This document shows, piece after piece, positions 15,067 to 22,873 of a stretch of 32,105 bases of DNA. The stretch comes from an uncultured Bacilli bacterium (GTDB lineage: Bacteria > Bacillota_I > Bacilli_A > RF39 > UBA660), in the NCBI GenBank assembly GCA_944371905.1, contig CALVYA010000013.1, positions 1 through 32,105 on the forward strand, read 5' to 3'. A model generated the notes under the pieces. The model was not told the DNA's origin and did not search any database. It saw nothing but the letters and a program-made list of their open reading frames with translations. The position numbers and the translations under genes were made by a program. Within the stretch, counting starts at the first letter, position 1. Each line of letters starts with the position of its first letter.

Positions 15067-17163
15067 GAATGATTCAATAATATCTTTTTCTTTAATATCT
15101 TGGAAATTCTCAATCGTAATTCCACAATCCATGTCTTTCTTTACTTCTTTAACCTGATCTTTTTCGTGTTGTAATGATTTAATTTTACCTGTATAAATAA
15201 CTACTCCATCACGAATAATACGACAGTCACTACCATTTTTTATAACACCACTTACAACATGACTTCCTGCAATATTTCCAACTTTAGAAAATTTAAACAA
15301 TTGTCTAACTTCAGCACTACCTAACACTTTCTCTTCATAAGTAGGATCTAATAAACCTTTCATAGAGTTTTCAATATCTTCTACCATTTTATAAATAACA
15401 TCATATAATTTTATTTCTACATTATAGTCCTTAGCAAAATCCATTGTTTTACTATTAGGTCTTACATTAAACCCAATAATAATGGCATGAGATGCATTAG
15501 CAAGAACGATATCGCTTTCTGTAATTGTTCCTACACCACCACGAATTACTTTAATATTAACGCCTTCTACTTCTATTTTAGCTAAACTTTGTTTTACTGC
15601 TTCTAAACTTCCATTAACATCCGTTTTTACTACAACATTAATCTCTTTAATTCCTTCTTTAATAGCACCAAATAAATCTTCTAGGCTCATACCTGATCGA
15701 TTTGTATCTTTTTCTTTGGCACGATTTTTTCTTTGTTCCATTACATTTCTTGCTTGTTTTTCTGTTTCGAATGCCATAAATTTATCACCTGCAGAAGGTA
15801 GTTCATTAAGACCTGTAATTTCTACTGGTGTAGAAGGAAGAGCTTCTGTTACATCCATTCCTTTATCATTTTTTAAAGTTCTTATTTTACCACAAGTAGT
15901 ACCGATTGCTATAGGATCTCCCAATCTTAAAGTCCCATTTTGAACTAAAACGGTAGCTACATTCCCAATTTGTTTATCTAATCTAGACTCTATAACAGTA
16001 CCAATGGCATATCTAGATGGATTAGCCTTTAGTTCAGCCATATCACTAACCAATAAAATATTTTCTAATAATTCTTTAATTCCAACTTTTGTTTTTGCTG
16101 ATATTTTATTAACAATAATGTCTCCTCCCCATTCTTCTGGAGTAAGACCATATTCTGCTAATTCTGTCATTACTTTCTCTACATTAGCTGCTGGTTTATC
16201 TATTTTATTAATCGCTACTATAATAGGAACTCCCGCTGCTTTCGCATGATCAATTGCTTCTTTCGTCTGAGGCATTACACCATCATCCGCTGCTACTATA
16301 ATAATTACAATATCTGTAATACTAGCACCTCTAGCACGCATTTCTGTAAATGCTTCATGTCCTGGAGTATCAATAAAGGTTACTTTTCTATTATCCACTT
16401 CTACTTGATAAGCTCCTATTGCTTGCGTAATTCCCCCTGCTTCTCCACTTGCTACATCAGAATGACGAATCGCATCTAATAAAGAAGTTTTTCCATGGTC
16501 AACATGCCCCATCACAGTAACTACTGGTGGACGTGATACTAGATCTTCTTCTTTATCTACAATTTCATAATCTTCAAAGTTACTAATATCTTGAGTTCCT
16601 TCTTTTTTCAAAGTTTTATTATAATCTACCACAAGTAGTTCCACTAAATCATAACTTAATGAATAATTTAAATTAGCCATAATTTGAAGGTTCATTAATT
16701 TTTTTATAATTTCTGTTGGTGCTACATTTAATTCTTTCGCTAAATCACTTACTGTCATCCCATCTTTATAAATGACAATATCTTCAAGAGGCTTTTCTTC
16801 ATTACTCATTAATTTTTCACGATGTTTGTATAATTTCTTCTTCTCTTTTTGAAAATTAATTTTACTATTTTCAATACGCTCAGACTTAGGCTTCAACTTC
16901 TCAATTCTATTGTCAACATCAAGATCGATATTACTATCATTTAATATTCTTTCTACTTTTTCATCTAGAACATCTTCATCAATCTCTTCTTCATCAACAA
17001 TATAATCTTCCGCATCCTGAAGCTCATTATCAAGAAGAATGATATCATCTTCTGTAAGTAATGAAGACTCGTCATCATATTTAATATCTAATTTTTGACA
17101 TAACTTCATAATTTCTTCACTACTTTTGTTTACATCTTGTGCATATTCTAAAATACTCATCAT
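15043..17163 (-). CDS. infB: Translation initiation factor IF-2
   Basis: GTPase that brings fMet-tRNA to the 30S subunit and promotes subunit joining. About 706 aa: a first IF2_N-like domain (about 1-50), a short acidic/basic linker, a second IF2_N domain (about 125-185) and the G domain with G1 GHVDHGKT (219-226), G3 DTPGH and G4 NKID. Domains II-IV complete the protein. Switch I reads [12 protein letters not shown], where E. coli and B. subtilis have His in place of the first Ala. ATG at 17163 follows AGGTGG by 5 nt; a second ATG at 17160 is equally possible, and the GTG at 17172 overlaps the ribosome site. Last gene of its operon; ylxQ, usually just upstream, is missing. Confidence 0.96.
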   Translation of the reverse strand: MMSILEYAQDVNKSSEEIMKLCQKLDIKYDDESSLLTEDDIILLDNELQDAEDYIVDEEEIDEDVLDEKVERILNDSNIDLDVDNRIEKLKPKSERIENSKINFQKEKKKLYKHREKLMSNEEKPLEDIVIYKDGMTVSDLAKELNVAPTEIIKKLMNLQIMANLNYSLSYDLVELLVVDYNKTLKKEGTQDISNFEDYEIVDKEEDLVSRPPVVTVMGHVDHGKTSLLDAIRHSDVASGEAGGITQAIGAYQVEVDNRKVTFIDTPGHEAFTEMRARGASITDIVIIIVAADDGVMPQTKEAIDHAKAAGVPIIVAINKIDKPAANVEKVMTELAEYGLTPEEWGGDIIVNKISAKTKVGIKELLENILLVSDMAELKANPSRYAIGTVIESRLDKQIGNVATVLVQNGTLRLGDPIAIGTTCGKIRTLKNDKGMDVTEALPSTPVEITGLNELPSAGDKFMAFETEKQARNVMEQRKNRAKEKDTNRSGMSLEDLFGAIKEGIKEINVVVKTDVNGSLEAVKQSLAKIEVEGVNIKVIRGGVGTITESDIVLANASHAIIIGFNVRPNSKTMDFAKDYNVEIKLYDVIYKMVEDIENSMKGLLDPTYEEKVLGSAEVRQLFKFSKVGNIAGSHVVSGVIKNGSDCRIIRDGVVIYTGKIKSLQHEKDQVKEVKKDMDCGITIENFQDIKEKDIIESFELVEIKR

Positions 17164-17180
17164 ATTAGCCACCTACTTTC

Positions 17181-17447
17181 TTAATCATTATTAATTATAT
17201 TTTCAATTTCTTCATATATACTACTAGGAACTTCTATTTCTAAATGTTTATCTAAAACTTTTGTCTTTTTAGCTTTTTCTAACACATTCAAATCCTTAGT
17301 AATATAGGCTCCTCTTCCATTACTTTTTCCTGTTAAATCTACAATTACCTTTCCTTCAGGAGTTCTAACAATTCTAAGTAAATTCTTTTTTTCTTGTTTT
17401 TCTTTAGTTACTACGCAAGTTCTTAAAGGTATTTTCTTAACTTTCAT
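17181..17447 (-). CDS. ylxR: YlxR/RnpM family RNA-binding protein (DUF448)
   Basis: 88 aa small basic protein of the nusA-infB operon. Hallmarks are RTCV at residues 9-12 and GRGAY at 44-48. The B. subtilis homologue has been described as an RNase P modulator (RnpM). Its ribosome site AGAGGTG overlaps the stop codon of nusA, indicating coupled translation. Length is normal. Confidence 0.93.
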   Translation of the reverse strand: MKVKKIPLRTCVVTKEKQEKKNLLRIVRTPEGKVIVDLTGKSNGRGAYITKDLNVLEKAKKTKVLDKHLEIEVPSSIYEEIENIINND

Positions 17448-17457
17448 ATTAACACCT

Positions 17458-18549
17458 CTAATCTTTAAAATTAATTCCCATTTCTCTTGCTTGTTCCATA
17501 TTTTTAATATCTATTTTATAATGAGTTAATTTACTAGCAAGTTTCGCATTCTGTCCTTTTTTACCGATAGCAAGGGAAAAATTTTCATCATCCGCTACTA
17601 CAATACATTCTTGCTTTTTAGGATCCGTAATAATTACATGCAAGTTTTTTGCTGGTTGTAAGCTATTCGCAATAAATATGGCTGGATCTTTATCATATTT
17701 AACAATATCAATTTTTTCACCATTAACTTCTTCAATGATTCTTGCAATTCTACTTCCTTTTTCACCAATACATGCTCCTATTGGGTCAATATTAGGCTTT
17801 TCTGAATATACTGCTACTTTACTACGTTGTCCAGCATCACGTGCTACACTGTATAAAAGTACAGATCCATCCGTGATTTCAGGAATTTCTAATTCAAATA
17901 ATCTTTTTAAGAAACCATAGTGAACACGAGATAGTAAAATAAACATTCCTTTACCTGTACCATCTACCTTACTACAATATACTTTAATTTGTTTTCCCAT
18001 CTCAATTTTTTCGCCAGGAATACATTCTTTCTTAGGTAGGATACCATTACTTCTTCCTAAATCAATAAAATAGTTATCCACATCTTCTAATGCAACTGTA
18101 CCTACTAATAATTCATCTTGTTTGTCACCAAACTCTTCCATAATAGAGTTTCTTTCTGCTTCTCTTATTTTTTGAATAATAACCTGTTTAGCAGTAGATG
18201 CTGCTACTCTACCAAAATCTTTTGGTGTAACTTCAGTATCTATAGTATCTCCAACATTTAATGTCTTATTAATCTTTCTTGCTTCTGTTAGGCTAATCTC
18301 AGTATCTAAATCAATTCCATCTGAATCTTCATCCTCTTCTTTTTCATCCGGTACTACAGTTAAATAAGAATATACTTTAATATCTCCTGTATTTCTATCA
18401 ATAAATATTTTAGAATTTGTCAAAGAATCAAAATTTTTCTTATAAGCGGAAGCTAATGCTAATTCCATAGCTTCAAATACTACTTCGCGATCAATTCCTT
18501 TTTCTTTTACAATCGCATCTACTGCTTTAATAAATTCTTTACTATTCAC
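17458..18549 (-). CDS. nusA: Transcription termination/antitermination factor NusA
   Basis: Binds RNA polymerase and nascent RNA, and controls pausing and termination. About 363 aa: N-terminal polymerase-binding domain (VNSKEFIKAVDAIVKEKGI), S1 domain (about 125-195) and two KH domains with IGACIGEKGSRI and LAIGKKGQNAKLA. It lacks the C-terminal acidic repeats of E. coli NusA, as is usual in Firmicutes. I choose GTG at 18549: it lies 9 nt behind AAGGAG and gives the usual N terminus, while the ATG in frame just upstream touches the ribosome site. This overlaps the end of rimP by 8 nt. Confidence 0.95.
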   Translation of the reverse strand: MNSKEFIKAVDAIVKEKGIDREVVFEAMELALASAYKKNFDSLTNSKIFIDRNTGDIKVYSYLTVVPDEKEEDEDSDGIDLDTEISLTEARKINKTLNVGDTIDTEVTPKDFGRVAASTAKQVIIQKIREAERNSIMEEFGDKQDELLVGTVALEDVDNYFIDLGRSNGILPKKECIPGEKIEMGKQIKVYCSKVDGTGKGMFILLSRVHYGFLKRLFELEIPEITDGSVLLYSVARDAGQRSKVAVYSEKPNIDPIGACIGEKGSRIARIIEEVNGEKIDIVKYDKDPAIFIANSLQPAKNLHVIITDPKKQECIVVADDENFSLAIGKKGQNAKLASKLTHYKIDIKNMEQAREMGINFKD

Positions 18550-18799
18550 TTTGAACATCTCCTTTTTCTTTTGCATATACATCTAAAATATAATTATCTA
18601 AGTCAATTTCTAATTGATCTAATAATGGATTTATAATTCTAGTAGCCATTACTACTGTATTAAGAGGAATAATAAAATCCGCATCAAGAGCAATTCTTAA
18701 AAAAGTATTTCCTTCTTCTTTTTCTACTGTAACACTATCGATCCAAACTTCTAATTTATCTAGTTTATTCCCGACAGCATTTTTTATTAGGTCAAACAT
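18542..18799 (-). CDS. rimP: Short RimP-like ribosome maturation protein
   Basis: 85 aa, about half the usual RimP length (near 150). It keeps the central N-terminal-domain pattern (FLRIALDAD...PLNTVVMATRIINPLLDQLEIDLDNYILDVY) and sits in the conserved place directly before nusA. The YxLEVSSPG motif and the whole C-terminal domain are absent: the protein ends KEKGDVQSE. The end overlaps the nusA start and contains its ribosome site, so the end point looks genuine rather than a frameshift. ATG behind GGAGGG. First gene of the operon, 3' of the leader hairpin. Identity as RimP rests on weak similarity plus position. Confidence 0.75.
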   Translation of the reverse strand: MFDLIKNAVGNKLDKLEVWIDSVTVEKEEGNTFLRIALDADFIIPLNTVVMATRIINPLLDQLEIDLDNYILDVYAKEKGDVQSE

Positions 18800-18822
18800 A
18801 ATTTATCCCTCCTCAATATAAA

Positions 18823-18842
18823 AAGTGGGAATCTACCCACTT
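18823..18842 (-). promoter_or_regulatory. Hairpin at the 5' end of the rimP-nusA transcript
   Basis: 7-bp stem AAGTGGG/CCCACTT with a 6-nt loop, followed on the minus strand by TTTATAT and then the rimP ribosome site. It starts only a few nucleotides after the predicted transcription start. It could be an attenuator, an operator-like target for a product of the operon, or a 5' mRNA-stabilising stem. Confidence 0.55.
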
Positions 18843-18853
18843 GATGTAATTAA

Positions 18854-18882
18854 AGTATAACATAAAATTCTTAAATTACCAA
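18854..18882 (-). promoter_or_regulatory. Promoter of the rimP-nusA-ylxR-infB operon
   Basis: Minus-strand -35 TTGGTA (18877-18882), 17-bp spacer, -10 TATACT (18854-18859) with TG one base upstream. Confidence 0.7.
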
Positions 18883-18911
18883 GAAAAATTTAATTTTATC
18901 GCAATTTATAT

Positions 18912-18937
18912 AAAAAAAGTAATCCAAAGATTACTTT
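18912..18937 (-). terminator. Rho-independent terminator of the flp gene
   Basis: Minus-strand stem AAAGTAATC/GATTACTTT with a 4-nt loop followed by a T run, about 10 nt past the stop codon. Confidence 0.85.
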
Positions 18938-18946
18938 TAATAATTA

Positions 18947-19150
18947 TTATGAACCTGTATCTTCATCTTTACAGAAACCTTTTCCAGTTCCTCCCCCATC
19001 ATCATATACTTGACCAGCAATACCACAAGAAGTCTTGGTTATAGCATCTTTCAAATAACCACCAAATGTATTAATAATACCTATAATAATTACAGATATT
19101 AATGCTATAATTAAAACATATTCTACTAACGCTTGCCCTTTTTTGTTCAT
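18947..19150 (-). CDS. Flp/Fap-type (type IVb) pilin-like protein
   Basis: 67 aa. A short leader MNKKG is followed by QALVEYVLIIALISVIIIGIINTFG, the class III prepilin pattern with cleavage after Gly5, Glu at mature position 5 followed by Tyr, and a hydrophobic stem. The C-terminal part is Gly-rich with two Cys (SCGI, GFCKD). It would be cut by a prepilin peptidase and assembled into a Flp-like pilus or pseudopilus, but no tad/cpa assembly gene lies in the window. Ribosome site GGTGAT. Own promoter and terminator; divergent from the DUF192 gene. Confidence 0.85.
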   Translation of the reverse strand: MNKKGQALVEYVLIIALISVIIIGIINTFGGYLKDAITKTSCGIAGQVYDDGGGTGKGFCKDEDTGS

Positions 19151-19181
19151 TAATAATCACCATACCCTTTTATATAATTTA

Positions 19182-19210
19182 ATTCTATAATGTTTTTTCA
19201 CTTTTGTCAA
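19182..19210 (-). promoter_or_regulatory. Promoter of the flp gene
   Basis: Minus-strand -35 TTGACA (19205-19210, perfect), 17-bp spacer, -10 TAGAAT (19182-19187). Confidence 0.7.
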
Positions 19211-19247
19211 TTCGTAGTTTTATTTTTTTAACAACATGTAGTAAAGT

Positions 19248-19253
19248 TATAAT
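19248..19253 (+). promoter_or_regulatory. -10 box of the DUF192 gene
   Basis: TATAAT 30 nt before the chosen ATG. A -35 is unclear: TTAACA is present but only 14 bp upstream. Confidence 0.4.
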
Positions 19254-19282
19254 TATTGTGCTATAGTTATCTTGGTGATAAG

Positions 19283-19603
19283 ATGAAATTAATCATAGAT
19301 AAGAAAGAAATTCCACTAAAAAAAGCTACTACTTTCTTTCAAAAGTTCAAGGGATTTATGTTCACTAAAAACATTAATTATGGACTAGTATTTAAAAATT
19401 GTAACGGCATTCATACATTCTTTATGTTAAATGAAATCGATGTTATCTTAACAGATAAAAATCACAATATTTTATATTTATATCCAAACTTAAAAAAATG
19501 GAGAATTTTATTACCAAAGAAAAATGTATATTATACTTATGAATTACCAATAAATAGTATCAATAATTTAAAAATAAATACCAAATTAAAAGTTAAAGAC
19601 TAA
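19283..19603 (+). CDS. DUF192 family protein
   Basis: 106 aa. The DUF192 pattern is visible: FQKFKGFMFTKN, then GLVFKNCNGIHTFFMLNEIDVILTDKN, then the closing beta strands KNVYYTYELP. Function of the family is not established. Unlike many members it has no signal peptide. ATG at 19283 lies behind GGTGATAAG; the longer TTG-start frame would begin at or before the predicted transcript start. It is divergent from the Flp pilin gene; whether the two cooperate is only suggested by position. Confidence 0.8.
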   Translation: MKLIIDKKEIPLKKATTFFQKFKGFMFTKNINYGLVFKNCNGIHTFFMLNEIDVILTDKNHNILYLYPNLKKWRILLPKKNVYYTYELPINSINNLKINTKLKVKD

Positions 19604-19618
19604 TCATCTTTAACTTTT
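19588..19618. terminator. Bidirectional terminator between the DUF192 gene and surface paralog C
   Basis: 12-bp perfect stem (19588-19599 with 19607-19618) with a 7-nt loop and weak T-rich tails on both strands. Confidence 0.75.
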
Positions 19619-19619
19619 A

Positions 19620-21110
19620 TTATTCATTAGTTTTTATTACATAAGGATTGGAAATTGTTCCATCGCCTTGAGTAATTTCAACATTAGAGTCCAAATTAAT
19701 TACAGGACGAATACACCTCGAACCACTGACAGAATTATCACTTAAATAACCTGTAGAATAAAGTGCGTCAACACGAGCATTAGAACCATTAAAATAATAT
19801 GGATTCATTGTCCAATAATAAGAATTAAGATACAAGTAATAACTATCATTGCTAATGCTAGGTCGTCCTCCTGCAAATACTACTTCATCTGCCGTAATTA
19901 ATCCAATTGGATAATCTAATGCTTTATTTCCTTTACTACTACTAGAAATCGTATATAAATCATCATTTTGTGAACAGACAAACTGTGGTTGATAAATAAT
20001 CGTTAGTCTATTATATATTTGATAATATGTTTCATTTTTTCCATATCCTAATCCAGTTCCTTTTCCTTCATAAATACTTCTGTCTCCACAAAAGCCACTA
20101 TCGGCTATATAACTAGCATAACTTAATAAGTTCTCTTCATACCATGTATCTAATACTGTCTTGATTGTACTATCATTAATATTGGCATGGGTTTCTTCAT
20201 AGGTGCTGCTTCCAGGTGTTCCATACATATATCCTACATAAGCATTATCATTATTATTACTATTAAATGCACTTTCTCCTATTGTGGCATCTACACCTGT
20301 TGCATCTATAGTTTCTCCTTGGTAAATTAATCTAATGCTTCCATCTTCATTTATCCTTATGATTCTCCAGTAGTATCCTGCAAATTTTACATAGTTATTC
20401 TCTACTGCTCCTCGAAAGTAATATACTGTTTTGTTATCCTCTGTATTTTTATTAGTATAATATAATCCTTTCGTTCCATCTTCTTCACTCGTCTTACTAA
20501 AATCTATATTTGCATCGCTCTGTGGTGTATTATCTTTCAATATTGCGTTTACTAATGTTGGTTTTCCTGTATCTTCATTATCAATATTAGGATCACTTGG
20601 AGTTAATTGTTGTCCATCATCTTGAATACACTCGATATTCATTATGATTTCTTTTGTAGTATCACTTGGTATACTAGTAGCTTCCCTATCAAACTCTACT
20701 ATGATTTTAAATGTCTTACTACCTTTACTTGCTAATCTCTCTTGATTCTGTATTCCTTCTACTGTGTATAAAATAACATAACTTCCTGTTGTTTTTATAT
20801 CTACTGTATTGATAATAGCATCTATACTTCCATTATTGGTAATTGTAATATTATATTCTATCTTATCTCCTGGTTTCTTTAATCCTGCATTAAAAGTTGC
20901 ATTGGTTCCACTATAGGTTGGATTTTCTATATTATAAGCTGTTCCTGTAATATTACTAGTAATAGAAGTTATTTCTATATTCCATGTACTAGTTATATTT
21001 CCTGTTCCGTTAATCGTTAATCTTGTCATAAATGCTGCATACACTACTACCATTATTAATACTGCTATACATAGTATTCCTATCACTATTTTCTTCTTAT
21101 TTCTATACAT
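19620..21110 (-). CDS. Surface paralog C: exported protein with Ig-like domain and one RPVI module, behind a poly-G promoter
   Basis: 496 aa. An N-terminal basic/hydrophobic segment (KKKIVIGILCIAVLIMVVV) ends in YAAF, again reminiscent of TasA/CalY-type export signals. An Ig-like domain follows (about 30-165, containing YNITITNNGSIDAIINTVDI), then a Pro/Asp-rich linker and a single module equal to module 3 of A and B (FRGAVENNYV...YWRIIRINEDGS...RPVINL...NPYVIK). Cys in GFCGD and FVCS are kept. It lacks modules 1 and 2. The ATG at 21110 follows GGAG by 8 nt; the GTG at 21119 overlaps the ribosome site. Transcription is expected from the promoter with an 11-G spacer tract, so expression may switch on and off. 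Confidence 0.85.
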   Translation of the reverse strand: MYRNKKKIVIGILCIAVLIMVVVYAAFMTRLTINGTGNITSTWNIEITSITSNITGTAYNIENPTYSGTNATFNAGLKKPGDKIEYNITITNNGSIDAIINTVDIKTTGSYVILYTVEGIQNQERLASKGSKTFKIIVEFDREATSIPSDTTKEIIMNIECIQDDGQQLTPSDPNIDNEDTGKPTLVNAILKDNTPQSDANIDFSKTSEEDGTKGLYYTNKNTEDNKTVYYFRGAVENNYVKFAGYYWRIIRINEDGSIRLIYQGETIDATGVDATIGESAFNSNNNDNAYVGYMYGTPGSSTYEETHANINDSTIKTVLDTWYEENLLSYASYIADSGFCGDRSIYEGKGTGLGYGKNETYYQIYNRLTIIYQPQFVCSQNDDLYTISSSSKGNKALDYPIGLITADEVVFAGGRPSISNDSYYLYLNSYYWTMNPYYFNGSNARVDALYSTGYLSDNSVSGSRCIRPVINLDSNVEITQGDGTISNPYVIKTNE

Positions 21111-21117
21111 CCTTATC

Positions 21118-21137
21118 ACTCCGTTTTAGTTTATCTC
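21118..21137 (-). repeat. 20-nt leader element shared with paralog B (13564-13583)
   Basis: Second copy of the identical 5' untranslated element with the CGGAG ribosome site. Confidence 0.85.
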
Positions 21138-21143
21138 ATATAC

Positions 21144-21173
21144 ATTATACCCCCCCCCCCAGGAAAATTTCAA
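21144..21173 (-). promoter_or_regulatory. Promoter of surface paralog C with poly-G spacer, candidate phase-variable
   Basis: Minus-strand -35 TTGAAA (21168-21173), 18-bp spacer made of TTTTCCT plus 11 G, then -10 TATAAT (21144-21149). A change of one or two G would move the spacer through 16-19 bp, around the 17-bp optimum of sigma-A promoters. Confidence 0.8.
21150..21160 (-). repeat. Homopolymer of 11 G (C on the plus strand)
   Basis: The longest G/C run in the window; the next longest are two of six. It lies wholly inside the promoter spacer of paralog C. Confidence 0.95.
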
Positions 21174-21240
21174 TAATTTTTTTAAGGATCTTACATTGCT
21201 TGACAAAATATAAGCAATTACTAATTAATTTTTTATACAT

Positions 21241-21266
21241 AAAAAAATTAGTGAATAATCACTAAT
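21241..21266 (-). terminator. Rho-independent terminator of the uppP-ZIP unit
   Basis: Minus-strand stem ATTAGTGA/TCACTAAT with a 4-nt loop followed by seven T, immediately after the stop codon. Confidence 0.88.
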
Positions 21267-21267
21267 C

Positions 21268-22002
21268 CTATATAAATACAGTTATTAATATTAATATCAC
21301 ACCTAAGATAATTCCTGATATAGCAACTTTCTTATTTTTCATTTCTAATATCTTAGGAAGTAATTCAAATACACTAATATAAATTAACATACCTAAAGTA
21401 ATGCTTAACAATACTCCAAGAATTATTTCATTAACTAAAATACCACTTAATACTGTCATAATTAATCCACCTACAAAAGTAGATAAGGATACTAATAAAA
21501 TAATTGCCCAAGTTTTTTTAGCATTATTATTTGCCTTATAGAGAGTAGATGCTATTACCATTCCTAGTGGTATATTGTGAAGACCTACTCCAATTGATAT
21601 TAAAAGTCCTGTTTCTAGCGAACTACTTACCGTAGTATAAATAGCCATACCCTCAATAATGTTATGAAGAATTAATGCAATACTAGAAATTAATCCAATA
21701 TGACTCAATTCTTCTTTTTCTTTTCCATCATGATCTGGAATGAATAAATCTAATACTTTCAAAAGAATAATTCCTGTTACTACACCTAATACTGCTAAAA
21801 AAATTCCTAAACCGAAACTAAATTCAGTAATAAAAATCTCTTTCACTTCAGGAATTAAATCAACAAACATTAACATAACCATAACAGCAAAAGCTAAACT
21901 AATAGAAAAATAAACAAAGTTTTTATTATTTTTACTTAAAAAAGTAATTAGTGCTCCAACTACAATGAATATTCCTAAGCCTAGTGTAATCAATAATTCC
22001 AT
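21268..22002 (-). CDS. ZIP family divalent metal (zinc) transporter
   Basis: 244 aa, about eight membrane spans. The metal-binding signatures of ZIP spans 4 and 5 are present: HNIIEG (113-118) and HNIPLG (142-147). A His/Asp-bearing cytoplasmic loop PDHDGKEKEELSH precedes span 4. Probably imports zinc or related metals, ZupT-like; specificity is not predictable. It starts 16 nt after uppP behind AAGGAG and shares its transcript and terminator. Confidence 0.92.
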   Translation of the reverse strand: MELLITLGLGIFIVVGALITFLSKNNKNFVYFSISLAFAVMVMLMFVDLIPEVKEIFITEFSFGLGIFLAVLGVVTGIILLKVLDLFIPDHDGKEKEELSHIGLISSIALILHNIIEGMAIYTTVSSSLETGLLISIGVGLHNIPLGMVIASTLYKANNNAKKTWAIILLVSLSTFVGGLIMTVLSGILVNEIILGVLLSITLGMLIYISVFELLPKILEMKNKKVAISGIILGVILILITVFI

Positions 22003-22018
22003 ATCAATATCTCCTTAT

Positions 22019-22819
22019 CTATATTAAAGTCCAAATAATTACTATAATTCCTAACGCTAAACGATACCACATAAATACTTGAAAATCATGTTTCTTCAAA
22101 TATTTCATTAAAAATTTAATACATAAAATTCCTACAATAAATGATACTAAAATTCCTACTGCAAAAGTGGAAAAATTAGCCATAATAGCACCAATACTAT
22201 CTTTTAGATCTAAAACAACTGCTCCTAGAATTACTGGTGCAGATAAAAAGAAAGAAAATTTAGCAGCATCTTCCCTTTTTAATTTTAAACATCTTCCAGC
22301 AGCAATCGTAGTACCGCTTCTTGAGAAACCTGGAATAAGCGCAAACACTTGACTACATCCAATTAAAAATGCATCTTTTATTGTTAAATCACTAATATCT
22401 CTTTTTGCTTTAAAATATCTATCTACTAAATAAATAATAATCCCCATTACAATTAAAGCACAAGCAATTAATATAAAATTACTTCTAATAGCATTTTCGA
22501 TAACATCTTCAAATAATACTCCAAAAATAGCAGCTGGTATAGTTGCTACTATAATATACCAGAGAATTTTTCCTTCTTTATCTTTGACCCCTTTAGTAAA
22601 TCCTTTTTTTATCATAGTAATAAAATCTTTAAAGAAATAAATTCCTATAGCTAAAAGAGTTCCAAAATGTAGTGCTATATCAAAACTCATAGCAATATCA
22701 CTACTAATATTAGAACCAATTCCAAATAAATCTCTAAAAATAATTAAATGTGCTGAAGATGAAATTGGTAAAAATTCGGCTATCCCCTGAATAAATCCTA
22801 AAATAATTACTGATAACAT
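22019..22819 (-). CDS. uppP: Undecaprenyl-diphosphate phosphatase UppP (BacA)
   Basis: Recycles the lipid carrier undecaprenyl diphosphate to the monophosphate for peptidoglycan and surface polymer synthesis; overproduction in other bacteria raises bacitracin tolerance. 266 aa multi-span membrane protein with both catalytic signatures: QGIAEFLPISSSAH (11-24) and PGFSRSGTT (163-171), plus His51. Normal length. ATG behind GGAGG at 8 nt. Works with UppS, encoded in the same window, which makes the carrier. An extended -10 element lies at 22849-22854. Confidence 0.96.
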   Translation of the reverse strand: MLSVIILGFIQGIAEFLPISSSAHLIIFRDLFGIGSNISSDIAMSFDIALHFGTLLAIGIYFFKDFITMIKKGFTKGVKDKEGKILWYIIVATIPAAIFGVLFEDVIENAIRSNFILIACALIVMGIIIYLVDRYFKAKRDISDLTIKDAFLIGCSQVFALIPGFSRSGTTIAAGRCLKLKREDAAKFSFFLSAPVILGAVVLDLKDSIGAIMANFSTFAVGILVSFIVGILCIKFLMKYLKKHDFQVFMWYRLALGIIVIIWTLI

Positions 22820-22848
22820 TTGTACATCCTCCCTATTTATACTTATTC

Positions 22849-22854
22849 AGTATA
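22849..22854 (-). promoter_or_regulatory. Extended -10 promoter of uppP-ZIP
   Basis: Minus-strand TGTTATACT: -10 TATACT with TG one base upstream. No good -35 seen. No clear terminator precedes it, so read-through from lon is also possible. Confidence 0.45.
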
Positions 22855-22873
22855 ACACATAAAAATTATTTTT

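Noticed and set aside
15716-16479. Three plus-strand ORFs of 75-81 codons opposite infB
   Set aside because: They lie fully inside a strongly conserved minus-strand gene, have no ribosome sites and encode no recognisable protein.
17678-17920. Plus-strand ORF opposite nusA
   Set aside because: Antisense shadow of a conserved gene, no independent signals.
21032-21265. Plus-strand 77-codon ORF across the poly-C tract and paralog C start
   Set aside because: Antisense to the export signal and promoter of C; its poly-Pro comes only from the C run. Slippage would also shift its frame, but there is no ribosome site to support translation.
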